From: an uncultured Collinsella sp.
GTDB lineage: Bacteria; Actinomycetota; Coriobacteriia; Coriobacteriales; Coriobacteriaceae
Direction of reading: 5' to 3'
Assembly: GCA_902493915.1 (NCBI GenBank)
Contig: CABUQY010000058.1
Coordinates: forward strand, 1 to 10,682
DNA length: 10,682 nt
Shown here: positions 1 to 6,929 of the stretch, one piece after another
How the letters are laid out: each line of letters opens with the position of its first letter
Position numbering within the stretch: position 1 is the first letter of the stretch
Notes under the pieces: model-generated
What the model saw: the letters and a program-made list of their open reading frames with translations, nothing else
Database searches by the model: none
What the model was told of the DNA's origin: nothing
Translations under genes and position numbers: made by a program

Positions 1-79
1 CGATAAACTTAATTACGCGCCGCTCCCCGCCCACGCCGGGCAAACATCGTTGGACTTATCACTGACATGAAATGGGCGC

Positions 80-113
80 TTGCATATCGTCTGCTAACTT
101 GGCACGGTACAAT
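80..113 (+). promoter_or_regulatory. Candidate promoter of the rlmD-family gene
   Basis: A TACAAT hexamer at 108-113 lies 39 bases before the ATG at 153, and the stretch between is AT-rich. The only -35-like match upstream is TTGCAT at 80-85, but the 22-base spacer is longer than the usual 16-19, so the -35 is unconvincing. The same TACAAT hexamer precedes four other genes in this window, which supports this one. The rest of 1-107 shows no gene that I can support. Confidence 0.45.
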
Positions 114-152
114 GCTTTCAGATTTCAATTTGTAAATTAGTGGGGTTAATTC

Positions 153-1601
153 ATGGCAGAATCTCGTGCGGAGCGTAAGGCTCGTCGTGCTTTGATCGAG
201 GCGGCTGAGGGGTCGAAGGAGGAGAAATCTTCTACGAAATCCAAGTCTTCTAAAGCTGCAAAAAGCAAACCGACCAAGAGCAGAGCTAAGACCAAGCGTT
301 CTGACTCTCGTCGAGGCGGGGATAAAGCGCCTCAGACTCGTTCCAAGCGCTCGCATAAAGATCGGGTTTCGTCTGCGCGTAAGGCCGTGGACCCCAAGTC
401 TCCCTGTTCGATCATGAAATCTTGCGGTGGGTGCACGGCGCTCAATCGTCCTTATAAGAAGCAGTTGGCAGCCAAGCAGGCCGCCATGGAGGAGCTTTTT
501 GCTACCCTTTGCGAGCGCGAGGGCATTAGCGTCGACCCCATTCGCGGTATGGGCGTCACCCTGGGCGACCCGGGCAAATATCCTGCGCCGCGCGGTTTTC
601 GCCATAAGGCCGCCACTCCCTTTGCCCCCGGCAAAGAAGGCACTGTCCGGTGCGGTTTCTTTGAGCGCGGCACGCACAAGATCGTTGCCGTACCCGAATG
701 CCCCGTCGAGGCACCGGGCGCCCGTCAGATTCTCAACGGCATCGCACGCGAAGCTGAGCGGCTGCATATTCCCGCCTTTAATGAGGACAAGCATCTTGGT
801 TTGCTTCGCTATGCCGTCGTCCGCTGCGGTTGGCGTACCGACCAGGTCATGGTTACGCTCGTGACCGCCCAGCGTGACTTACCGCATGCGCAGGAATTCT
901 TTGAGGCCGTCGCCGCACTCGATCCGCGCATCGTCACCGTCGCCCAAAACATCAACGGACGCCCCGGCAACGCCATCCTCGGCGAGGAAACCCGCATCGT
1001 GTATGGCGCCAAGTGCATGCGCGACCAGCTACTCGGCTGCGAGTTCGATATCTCCCCCACCGCGTTCTACCAGACCAACCCGCAACAGACCGAGCTGCTC
1101 TATCAGCTCGCTATCGACGGCATGGATTTGCACCAGGGCGATGTGCTCATGGATGCCTACTGTGGCAGCGGTACCATCGGTCTTTGCGCAGTTAAAGATG
1201 CCCAGAAAAAGGGCATCGGCATTATGCTGCTCGGCGTGGAGCGCAACCCGGCGGGCATTGCCGACGCACGTCGCAATGCCGAGCTCAACGGCCTCACCCG
1301 CAGCGCCTGGTTTATGGCCGACGACGCCACCGATTGCATCCTGGATGCCGCCGATAACAACGAGCGGGTCGATGTCCTTTCCATCGATCCGCCGCGCGCC
1401 GGCTCTACCCCCGAGTTCCTCGAAGCTGCCTGCGCGCTTAAGCCGCGCCGCATCACCTATATCAGCTGCAACCCCGTAACTCAAGAGCGCGACCTGCATC
1501 AGCTCCTCGACGGAGGCTATTGCCTGCTCAAGATCACGCCCGTCGACATGTTCCCTCACACCGACCACACCGAAACCGTAGCGGTCCTCGAACGCCGCTA
1601 A
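153..1601 (+). CDS. rlmD: 23S rRNA (uracil-C5)-methyltransferase, RlmD/RumA family
   Basis: This 482-residue enzyme is predicted to transfer a methyl group from S-adenosylmethionine to C5 of a uridine in 23S rRNA. A 4Fe-4S cluster motif is visible: C85, C91 and C94 in CSIMKSCGGC, with a fourth ligand at C183 (PECPV). The catalytic half has FYQTN (305-309), the SAM-binding stretch LMDAYCGSGTIGL (332-344), DPPRAG (412-417), the nucleophilic C439 in ISCNP, and a likely base E474 in the C-terminal DMFPHTDHTE block. In place of the N-terminal TRAM RNA-binding domain of E. coli RlmD, residues 1-82 are a low-complexity Lys/Arg/Ser-rich tail. The start at 153 has only a weak ribosome site (GGGG at 142-145), but no better start precedes the Cys motif. 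The exact target base (1939, 747 or both, as for RlmCD) cannot be told from sequence alone. Confidence 0.9.
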   Translation: MAESRAERKARRALIEAAEGSKEEKSSTKSKSSKAAKSKPTKSRAKTKRSDSRRGGDKAPQTRSKRSHKDRVSSARKAVDPKSPCSIMKSCGGCTALNRPYKKQLAAKQAAMEELFATLCEREGISVDPIRGMGVTLGDPGKYPAPRGFRHKAATPFAPGKEGTVRCGFFERGTHKIVAVPECPVEAPGARQILNGIAREAERLHIPAFNEDKHLGLLRYAVVRCGWRTDQVMVTLVTAQRDLPHAQEFFEAVAALDPRIVTVAQNINGRPGNAILGEETRIVYGAKCMRDQLLGCEFDISPTAFYQTNPQQTELLYQLAIDGMDLHQGDVLMDAYCGSGTIGLCAVKDAQKKGIGIMLLGVERNPAGIADARRNAELNGLTRSAWFMADDATDCILDAADNNERVDVLSIDPPRAGSTPEFLEAACALKPRRITYISCNPVTQERDLHQLLDGGYCLLKITPVDMFPHTDHTETVAVLERR

Positions 1602-1607
1602 ACCACC

Positions 1608-1696
1608 CCGGTAGATTTTTGGGACATGCCTTAAAATCTACCTTCACCATCGCCAGCAAATAGTAGATTTTAAGGCATGTCCCAAAAATCTACCGG
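1608..1696. repeat. REPIN-like perfect inverted repeat (34-bp arms)
   Basis: Positions 1608-1641 and 1663-1696 are exact reverse complements, 34 of 34 bases, separated by a 21-base spacer. Each arm is also a small hairpin: in the left arm GTAGATTTT (1611-1619) can pair with AAAATCTAC (1633-1641), exposing a loop that contains GGGACATGCC. The element can therefore form one long hairpin or two small inverted hairpins, which is the architecture of REPIN elements moved by REP-associated tyrosine transposases. No transposase is present here. It sits between the 3' ends of two convergent genes, a typical location. If transcribed it would form a long RNA duplex, a possible RNase III substrate. Confidence 0.8.
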
Positions 1697-1702
1697 CACA
1701 AG

Positions 1703-1736
1703 AAAGGGGCGGCCCGTCTGGACCGCCCCCTTCGTT
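1703..1736 (-). terminator. Terminator of the PHP phosphatase gene, possibly bidirectional
   Basis: Read on the minus strand, a GC-rich stem (GGGGGCGGTCC with GGGCCGCCCC) is followed by TTTCTT, just past the TAG at 1753-1755. The right strand of the stem reads GGGGCGG from about 1706. In the other direction the tail (CTTCGTT) is poorer, so it may only partly stop transcripts coming from rlmD. Confidence 0.7.
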
Positions 1737-1752
1737 GGGCATATGAGTCTCG

Positions 1753-2574
1753 CTACATCCCCTTGCGCAGGTCGCACACACCGGCTGCCGCCATCTCGCG
1801 CAGCAGCGTCTCGCGGTCACGCGTCACAATCAAATCCAGCGGGAAGTGAATCTCGTCGAGCAACTTGCGGGCATGGTCAAGCTTGCCAATGGCCATGCCA
1901 ATATGGGCATCGGTCGACACGCCAATGCCCACGCCCAGCTCGGCGCAACGCTCGGCAATCTTGCGGCATGCGGCCCAATGCTCGGCATCCGTGCCATGCT
2001 CAAGACTATGGTTATTGATCTCAATGATCTTGTGCTTGGCCTTGGCCGCCAGCAGCACCTCATCGATATCGAACGGCACGCCCGAACGACCCGTGTGCCC
2101 AAGCATGAACACCTTGGGGTGCTCCAGGGCATTGACATACATCTCAGTCGTCTGGGCGAGCGTCGCGCCTTCGGCAAACTGTGAATTATGCACGCTTGCC
2201 ACCAGATAATCCAAATTACGCGACACCAAATCGAACAGCGAATGCTGGTGACTATACGAATCGCCGGCAATATCGAGCGAAACGGGAATGTCCTCGCCAA
2301 ACAAGCTTCCGTCTAGCGAAACGATATCGGCCTCGGCGCCGCGAAGCACCAGCACGCCGCTCCAAATGCGCGGCCAGATACCCTGGTTAATAAAGAATTG
2401 GAAACTGCGCAGGTCATTGGGGCAAGGCGTAACCATCGAGCTTAAATGATCAGCGGAACCGAGCACCTGCAGGCCGCGCTCTGCCGCCCAATATATGTTC
2501 TCCTCGATGGTTGAATACGCATGCGCGGAGAACATCGTATGAGTATGGATATCACAAGAAAGCAGGTAGGGCAT
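1753..2574 (-). CDS. PHP-domain phosphatase, YcdX-like
   Basis: This 273-residue protein matches the polymerase-and-histidinol-phosphatase (PHP) fold over its full length and most resembles E. coli YcdX. All nine expected metal ligands of the trinuclear site are visible: H10 and H12 (DIHTHT), H18 (AHAYST), H43 (SADH), E81 (RGAEAD), H129 (SVHN), H160 (LGHTG), and D222 and H224 (STDAH). The shared FINQGIWPR and LRGAEA segments and EINNHS (185-190) fit the YcdX subgroup rather than histidinol phosphatase HisK. The start at 2574 is set by a strong ribosome site, AAGGAGA about 5 bases upstream. It lies downstream of the aminotransferase gene on the same strand but appears to have its own promoter. 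The physiological substrate is unknown; a phosphoester hydrolase is the safe call. Confidence 0.88.
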   Translation of the reverse strand: MPYLLSCDIHTHTMFSAHAYSTIEENIYWAAERGLQVLGSADHLSSMVTPCPNDLRSFQFFINQGIWPRIWSGVLVLRGAEADIVSLDGSLFGEDIPVSLDIAGDSYSHQHSLFDLVSRNLDYLVASVHNSQFAEGATLAQTTEMYVNALEHPKVFMLGHTGRSGVPFDIDEVLLAAKAKHKIIEINNHSLEHGTDAEHWAACRKIAERCAELGVGIGVSTDAHIGMAIGKLDHARKLLDEIHFPLDLIVTRDRETLLREMAAAGVCDLRKGM

Positions 2575-2611
2575 CGGGTCTCCTTATCCGGTATGGCCGT
2601 CGCGTATATTC

Positions 2612-2641
2612 ATTGTACGCACAGCATTCGATGGTCGTAAA
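2612..2641 (-). promoter_or_regulatory. Candidate promoter of the PHP phosphatase gene
   Basis: On the minus strand a TACAAT -10 (plus-strand positions 2612-2617) lies 37 bases before the ATG. A TTTACG -35-like hexamer (2636-2641, four of six consensus bases) is 18 bases upstream of it. Confidence 0.5.
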
Positions 2642-2674
2642 ACCGCTCCATTCCAACGACACAACGTCCATGGC

Positions 2675-2702
2675 AAAGGGGCCTGGCTTAAAACCAAACC
2701 CC
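2675..2702 (-). terminator. Terminator of the aminotransferase gene
   Basis: On the minus strand GGGGTTTGG (2702-2694) pairs with CCAGGCCCC (2686-2678) over nine positions, including two G-U pairs, around a 7-base loop. It is followed by only TTT and then GCC, so the U-tract is short. Its place 32 bases past the stop codon at 2734 and ahead of the PHP promoter fits termination. Confidence 0.55.
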
Positions 2703-2733
2703 GTTTCACGTAAAACATTGTAAGCAGAGCGCT

Positions 2734-3924
2734 TTACTTTGGACGATACTCGTCGGCCAGCCGCTTCCAGGCGGGCAGCGAGTTGACGATAGTCTCGTAG
2801 CTCACGCAGTAGCCAAGGCGGAACCAGCCCGGCATGCCAAAGCTATCCGAAGGCACCGCGAGCAGTTCGTACTTCTTCGCGCGCTCGCAGAAGGCGTTCG
2901 CATCGGGCTCCAGCGCCTTCACCCACAGGTAGAAAGCACCATCCGGCTCAACATAGGTGTAGCCGTACTCCGTTAATGCGTCGGTAAGCGCCGTGCGGTT
3001 GCGTGCATAGGCCTCAACGTCACTCGACTCATCGATGCAGTCGATAATTACGCGCTGGAAGAGCGCAGGTGCACACACGAAGCCCAGCGTACGGGCGGCA
3101 CCCGCAACAGCCGGCATTAGACGAGCTGCCTGAGGATTCGTATTGGGAACCAGGATCCACCCCACGCGCTCGCCCGGTAGCGAAAGCGACTTGGAATACG
3201 AGTAGCACACGATGGTGTGCTCGTAGATCGAAGGCACCCACGGCACCTCGGCGCCATAGACAATCTCGCGATACGGCTCATCCGAGATAAGCGTGATCGG
3301 GTTCTCGGGATCGCGCTTGGCGTTGACCTCGCGTAAAACATTGGCCAGTCGCGTCAGGGTGTCGCGCGTATACACGGCACCGGTCGGGTTGTTGGGTGAG
3401 TCGATAATGACGGCAGCCGTCTTATCGGTAATCGCCTTGAGCGCGTTATCCACGCTCAGCTGGAACGTATCTTCATCGGCGAGCGCCTCGACACACGTAC
3501 AGCCGGCCTTCTCAATCCACACGCGATACTCCGGAAAGTACGGGGCGATAACAATGACCTCGTCACCCGGGTTCGTAACGGCATTGAGCGTGCAGGTGAG
3601 CGAAGCCGCCGCACCCACGGTCATAAAGACATCCCTGCCCTCATAGCTCGTACCGAAGCGACGGTTGAGCGACTCAGCCACGGCGGTACGGCACTGTGGC
3701 AGGCCCAGTGCGGGCGTGTATCCGTGCAGCTGTTCGCTCGGCAGCTCCAGGGCCTTTTTGATGGACTCTGCGACGGCAGCGGGAGCAGGAACGCTCGGGT
3801 TGCCCAGCGAGAAATCGAACACGTTTTCCGCGCCGATTTGTGCCTTGCGCTCAAGGCCATAGCTAAAAATCTCGCGGATGATGGAGCTCTCCGCACCGCG
3901 AGCATACGTAGTTTCGTTGATCAT
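2734..3924 (-). CDS. PLP-dependent class I/II aminotransferase
   Basis: This 396-residue protein belongs to the fold-type I aspartate aminotransferase family and exchanges amino groups between an amino acid and a 2-oxo acid in the cytosol. Visible landmarks are the phosphate-contact GAAA (104-107), SPNNPTG (176-182), SDEPY (214-218; D215 pairs with the pyridine nitrogen), the Schiff-base K245 in SYSKSLSLPGERVGW, and R369 in FRLGY for the substrate carboxylate. The start MINETTYARG at 3924 is chosen because GAAAGGGGAACAG gives a good ribosome site. The longer reading frame to 4023 would begin inside an inverted repeat and add 33 residues unlike the family. It is flanked by its own promoter and terminator, so it is probably monocistronic. 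Substrate (aspartate, aromatic or alanine-type) cannot be decided from sequence. Confidence 0.9.
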   Translation of the reverse strand: MINETTYARGAESSIIREIFSYGLERKAQIGAENVFDFSLGNPSVPAPAAVAESIKKALELPSEQLHGYTPALGLPQCRTAVAESLNRRFGTSYEGRDVFMTVGAAASLTCTLNAVTNPGDEVIVIAPYFPEYRVWIEKAGCTCVEALADEDTFQLSVDNALKAITDKTAAVIIDSPNNPTGAVYTRDTLTRLANVLREVNAKRDPENPITLISDEPYREIVYGAEVPWVPSIYEHTIVCYSYSKSLSLPGERVGWILVPNTNPQAARLMPAVAGAARTLGFVCAPALFQRVIIDCIDESSDVEAYARNRTALTDALTEYGYTYVEPDGAFYLWVKALEPDANAFCERAKKYELLAVPSDSFGMPGWFRLGYCVSYETIVNSLPAWKRLADEYRPK

Positions 3925-3948
3925 CTGTTCCCCTTTCGCATAGGCGGT

Positions 3949-3954
3949 ATTGTA
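3949..3954 (-). promoter_or_regulatory. Candidate -10 element of the aminotransferase gene
   Basis: On the minus strand TACAAT lies 24 bases upstream of the ATG at 3924. No acceptable -35 is found 16-19 bases upstream; that window is GC-rich (CGGCGC). The hexamer matches the -10 candidates of other genes in this window. Confidence 0.4.
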
Positions 3955-3986
3955 CGCTTTAGTCGGGCAAAGCGCCGCAGCAATGT

Positions 3987-4042
3987 TGATTGGGGACAGA
4001 CTTAAATGCGTGAAAACGCTCATTTAAGGCTGTCCCCAATCA
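3987..4042. repeat. Second REPIN-like inverted repeat (22-bp arms)
   Basis: Positions 3987-4008 and 4021-4042 are reverse complements with one mismatch (4000/4029), separated by 12 bases that can themselves form a small GCG/CGC stem. The arms read TTGATTGGGGACAG followed by CTTAAATG. The GGGACA...CTTAAA core is shared with the larger inverted repeat at 1608-1696, which has GGGACATGCCTTAAA. The element lies in the gap between the ftsH stop and the aminotransferase promoter. Because one strand of the ftsH terminator starts only a few bases away, it could add to termination, but no U-tract follows it directly. Confidence 0.7.
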
Positions 4043-4046
4043 GCGA

Positions 4047-4082
4047 AGAAAAAGCCTCCGCAGGTTTCCCCGCAGAGGCTTT
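4047..4082 (-). terminator. Rho-independent terminator of ftsH
   Basis: Read on the minus strand, AAAGCCTCTGCGG pairs with CTGCGGAGGCTTTTT around a short purine-rich loop and ends in a run of five T residues. It begins about 12 bases beyond the ftsH TAG and is a textbook intrinsic terminator for the tilS-hpt-ftsH unit. Confidence 0.85.
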
Positions 4083-4093
4083 CGCCACAAAGG

Positions 4094-6232
4094 CTATTTG
4101 TCGGCGTCGTTGTCGGCACCGGCATTGGCGGCACAGTCATCGCCGGCATCGTCGGATGCGACTTCGGCATCCTCCTGCATGGCCGCCTGCGCAAATGCCG
4201 CGGCGTCCGCCGCAAGCTCCTCCTCGCTCATGCGAGGCGCACGCTTCTTGGTCGGCATACCGGCAGCTTTGGCATTGCGCTCCTCCTTGGCCGCCAGGAT
4301 GTCGCCCTCGCGCTCAAGGTAGACGTCCCACTCGTTGTCGAGCAGGGCGTTCACGGCGTCACCCTCGACGGTCTCGCGCTCGAGCAGCACCTTGGCCATC
4401 AGGTCGAGCTGATCGCGACGGGCATCCAGGATCTCGACCGCACGACGATGGGCCTCACGCATAATGCGCTGGACCTCGATGTCGATGCGACGCGCCGTCT
4501 CCTCAGAGTAGTCCTGATGATCGGCATAGTCGCGGCCCAGGAATACCTGATGCTGCGCCTCGCCAAACACTTGCGTGCCCAGCTCCTCGCTCATGCCCAA
4601 ACGCGTAACCATCTCGCGTGCCATCTTGGTCGCCCGCTCCAGATCGTTACTCGCGCCCGACGTAATGTCGTCGCACATGAGTTCCTCGGCAACGCGGCCA
4701 CCCAAGAACACGGCGAGCTCGTCGAGCATCTCGTTCTTGGTCTTGAGGAAGTGATCCTCCTGCGGAAGCTGCAGTGTGTAACCCAAAGCCTGGCCGCGGC
4801 TGACGATCGAAATCTTGTGGACCGGATCGGAATGCTCCAGGATGTGGCCCACCAGGGCGTGGCCGCTCTCGTGGTAGGCAATCGTGGTGCGCTCGGCCTC
4901 GGTCATCACGCGACCCTTGCGCTGCGGACCGGCAATCACGCGCTCCATCGATTCCTCGACCTCGTCCATCGAGATCACGGAACGATGGCGGCGGGCAGCC
5001 AACAGTGCAGACTCATTGAGTAAGTTCGCCAGATCGGCACCGGTAAAGCCAACGGTCATCTGGGCGAGCTTCTCAAACTTCACGTCCTCGTCCATCGGCT
5101 TGTTCTCGGCATGCACGCGCAAGATCTGCTCGCGGCCCTTCACATCCGGACGGTCGACCGTGACCTGACGGTCAAAACGACCGGGACGCAGCAATGCCGG
5201 ATCCAGGATGTCGGGACGGTTGGTCGCAGCGATCAGGATGACCGACTCGCTCTCCTCAAAACCGTCCATCTCGACCAGCAGCTGGTTGAGCGTCTGCTCG
5301 CGCTCGTCGTGACCGCCGCCCAAGCCAGCTCCGCGCTGACGTCCCACGGCATCGATCTCATCGATGAAGATGATCGACGGGGCCTGGGACTTGGCCTCCT
5401 TAAAGAGGTCACGGACGCGGCTGGCGCCGACACCCACGAACATCTCGACAAAGTCGGAACCCGAGATGCTAAAGAACGGCACGCCCGCCTCGCCGGCAAC
5501 AGCCTTGGCCAGCAGCGTTTTACCGGTGCCCGGAGGGCCCACCAACAACACGCCACGCGGGATCTTGGCGCCCAGCTTGCGATAGCGATCCGGATCGCTC
5601 AAAAAGTCACGGATCTCCTCGAGTTCCTCGACCGCCTCGTCCACGCCGGCAACGTCTTCAAACTTGACCTTGGGGCGCGTGGCCTCGTTGGTCTTGGCGT
5701 TGGTCTTGTCAAACTGCATGTTCCTGTTGTTGGCGCCCATCATCTGGCGCATAAAGTAGAACATAATGGCGATCAGGGCGATCGTCGGAAGCACGCTCAT
5801 CGCCAAGTCGCCCCAAAAATCGGGGTCATTGGTGTTGACGATGTACTTGGTATCGGGGTGCTCCGCCATAAGCTCGGCAAGCGAATCGGAGCCGACATAG
5901 GTCGAGGAAAAGCTCTTGAGCTCGCTCGTATCGCCCTTGTCCTTTTTTGTCTTCCAGTAATGACCCGACACGCTTCCGTCTTGAACCGTATAGGTCAAAT
6001 CTTCGACGCGATCCTGCTTAATGGCGTTGACCATCTCGCTCGTCGCAAGCTTTACGGTATTGCTGGAATTGGCAAAGCCGGAGCCCATGTTAAAGAAGGC
6101 GTAGCCCAGAAGCGCGCAAGCCAAAATAAAATACAGCCAGCCCGTACGCGTGGGCTTCTTGCCTCCGGGCATCCCCGGGATCTTAGGCTCCCGGGGAGTC
6201 TGGGAATTGTTATCGTTACGGTCGTCGGGCAT
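4094..6232 (-). CDS. ftsH: ATP-dependent zinc metalloprotease FtsH
   Basis: FtsH is a hexameric membrane-anchored AAA+ protease that extracts and degrades misassembled membrane proteins and selected cytosolic regulators. The 712-residue product shows two membrane segments (about 31-49 and 143-161) with an extracytoplasmic domain between them. The AAA module has Walker A GPPGTGKT (232-239), the pore loop MFVG (264-267), Walker B IIFIDE (287-292), and the second region of homology with R349 and R352. The protease has HESGH (454-458) and the third zinc ligand D530 in SNDL. The tail after about 640 is an Ala/Asp-rich acidic, low-complexity extension. A GGAGG site inside the end of hpt, 12 bases upstream, supports the ATG at 6232. 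One base separates it from the hpt stop, suggesting translational coupling. Confidence 0.98.
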   Translation of the reverse strand: MPDDRNDNNSQTPREPKIPGMPGGKKPTRTGWLYFILACALLGYAFFNMGSGFANSSNTVKLATSEMVNAIKQDRVEDLTYTVQDGSVSGHYWKTKKDKGDTSELKSFSSTYVGSDSLAELMAEHPDTKYIVNTNDPDFWGDLAMSVLPTIALIAIMFYFMRQMMGANNRNMQFDKTNAKTNEATRPKVKFEDVAGVDEAVEELEEIRDFLSDPDRYRKLGAKIPRGVLLVGPPGTGKTLLAKAVAGEAGVPFFSISGSDFVEMFVGVGASRVRDLFKEAKSQAPSIIFIDEIDAVGRQRGAGLGGGHDEREQTLNQLLVEMDGFEESESVILIAATNRPDILDPALLRPGRFDRQVTVDRPDVKGREQILRVHAENKPMDEDVKFEKLAQMTVGFTGADLANLLNESALLAARRHRSVISMDEVEESMERVIAGPQRKGRVMTEAERTTIAYHESGHALVGHILEHSDPVHKISIVSRGQALGYTLQLPQEDHFLKTKNEMLDELAVFLGGRVAEELMCDDITSGASNDLERATKMAREMVTRLGMSEELGTQVFGEAQHQVFLGRDYADHQDYSEETARRIDIEVQRIMREAHRRAVEILDARRDQLDLMAKVLLERETVEGDAVNALLDNEWDVYLEREGDILAAKEERNAKAAGMPTKKRAPRMSEEELAADAAAFAQAAMQEDAEVASDDAGDDCAANAGADNDADK

Positions 6233-6233
6233 C

Positions 6234-6782
6234 TTACGAATAAACCTCCGGTTTCAAAATGCCCAGATACGGAAGGTTACGATAGCGCTCGGCATAGTCG
6301 AGGCCGTAGCCCACCACAAAGGCATCGGGGCAATGGGTTCCAACATACTTGGGCGTGACGGCCGAGGTACGGTCCTCAACGTCCTTCCACAGGAAGGCGG
6401 CGACCTCCAGAGAAGCGGGTTTGCGGCTCTTGAGGTTCTTCATCAGATACTTGAGCGTCAGGCCCGAGTCCAGAATGTCCTCGACGATCAGCACGTCGCG
6501 ACCGCGGATGTCGATATCCAGGTCCTTAATGATACGCACGATACCCGAGGACTTCACACCGTCGCCATAGCTCGAAACAGCCATGAAATCGATGTTGGTC
6601 GGCAGCTCGATCTTGCGCATCAGGTCGCCCATAAAGACCACGGCGCCGCGCAGGACCGCAATCAGCACCAGATCCTTACCCGCGTAGTCGCGAGTAATCT
6701 GCTCGCCCAGGCGAGAGACGATACCGTCGATATCCTCCTGCGTAAACAGAACCTTCTCGATATCCGGATGTTGAGAAGCCAT
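6234..6782 (-). CDS. hpt: Hypoxanthine phosphoribosyltransferase
   Basis: This purine-salvage enzyme joins hypoxanthine (and often guanine) to PRPP to give IMP or GMP. At 182 residues it has the usual family length. The PRPP-binding signature VLIVEDILDSGLT is at 97-109, with the acidic pair E101-D102. The LRG pyrophosphate loop is at 44-46, the flexible SSYGDG loop at 70-75, and a base-binding region from K145 to FVVGYGLDYAERYRNLP (155-171) closes the site. AAAGGG five bases before the ATG supports the start. It is placed between tilS and ftsH, an order conserved in many Gram-positive bacteria, and its stop codon is one base from the ftsH start. A TAAAAT hexamer on the minus strand (6839-6844) could give it a private promoter, but no -35 supports that. 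Confidence 0.96.
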   Translation of the reverse strand: MASQHPDIEKVLFTQEDIDGIVSRLGEQITRDYAGKDLVLIAVLRGAVVFMGDLMRKIELPTNIDFMAVSSYGDGVKSSGIVRIIKDLDIDIRGRDVLIVEDILDSGLTLKYLMKNLKSRKPASLEVAAFLWKDVEDRTSAVTPKYVGTHCPDAFVVGYGLDYAERYRNLPYLGILKPEVYS

Positions 6783-6929
6783 GACAACCCTTTCTTGTGC
6801 TTATCGCCCATACACCGCCGTATGGACGCGAACTTCACATTTTAGCAGCGCACGGGGTATATTTTCCAGCCCGTACGCCATCAGCGCGGGAATACCGTCA
6901 ACGTCGCACAGAATAGCTGGCGTGGGACG
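6783..6929 (-). other. tilS-hpt gap, open in the tilS frame after the TAG
   Basis: The 147-base gap holds no separately supported gene. Directly after the tilS TAG the same frame stays open for 42 codons to a TAA at 6801-6803 and would encode a plausible mixed sequence beginning RPTPAILCDVDGIPAL. No ribosome site precedes its internal ATG. A stop-free run of this size is not rare in GC-rich DNA, so I record it without calling it a gene. Confidence 0.25.

Noticed and set aside
29..41. Small GCCC/GGGC hairpin near the left edge
   Set aside because: Four base pairs with no T-run are too little to call a terminator, and the upstream gene is not in view.
9..794. 261-codon open frame on the minus strand opposite the start of rlmD
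   Set aside because: It overlaps the well-supported methyltransferase and reads as low-complexity Arg/Leu-rich sequence typical of a shadow frame.
1608..1696. Insertion sequence or MITE with target duplication
   Set aside because: No transposase and no convincing direct repeat flanks the palindrome, so only a REPIN-like repeat is claimed.
5111..6358. 415-codon open frame on the plus strand opposite ftsH
   Set aside because: It is the antisense of a certain ftsH gene, has no recognisable domain or ribosome site, and long antisense frames are expected in GC-rich genes with biased third positions.
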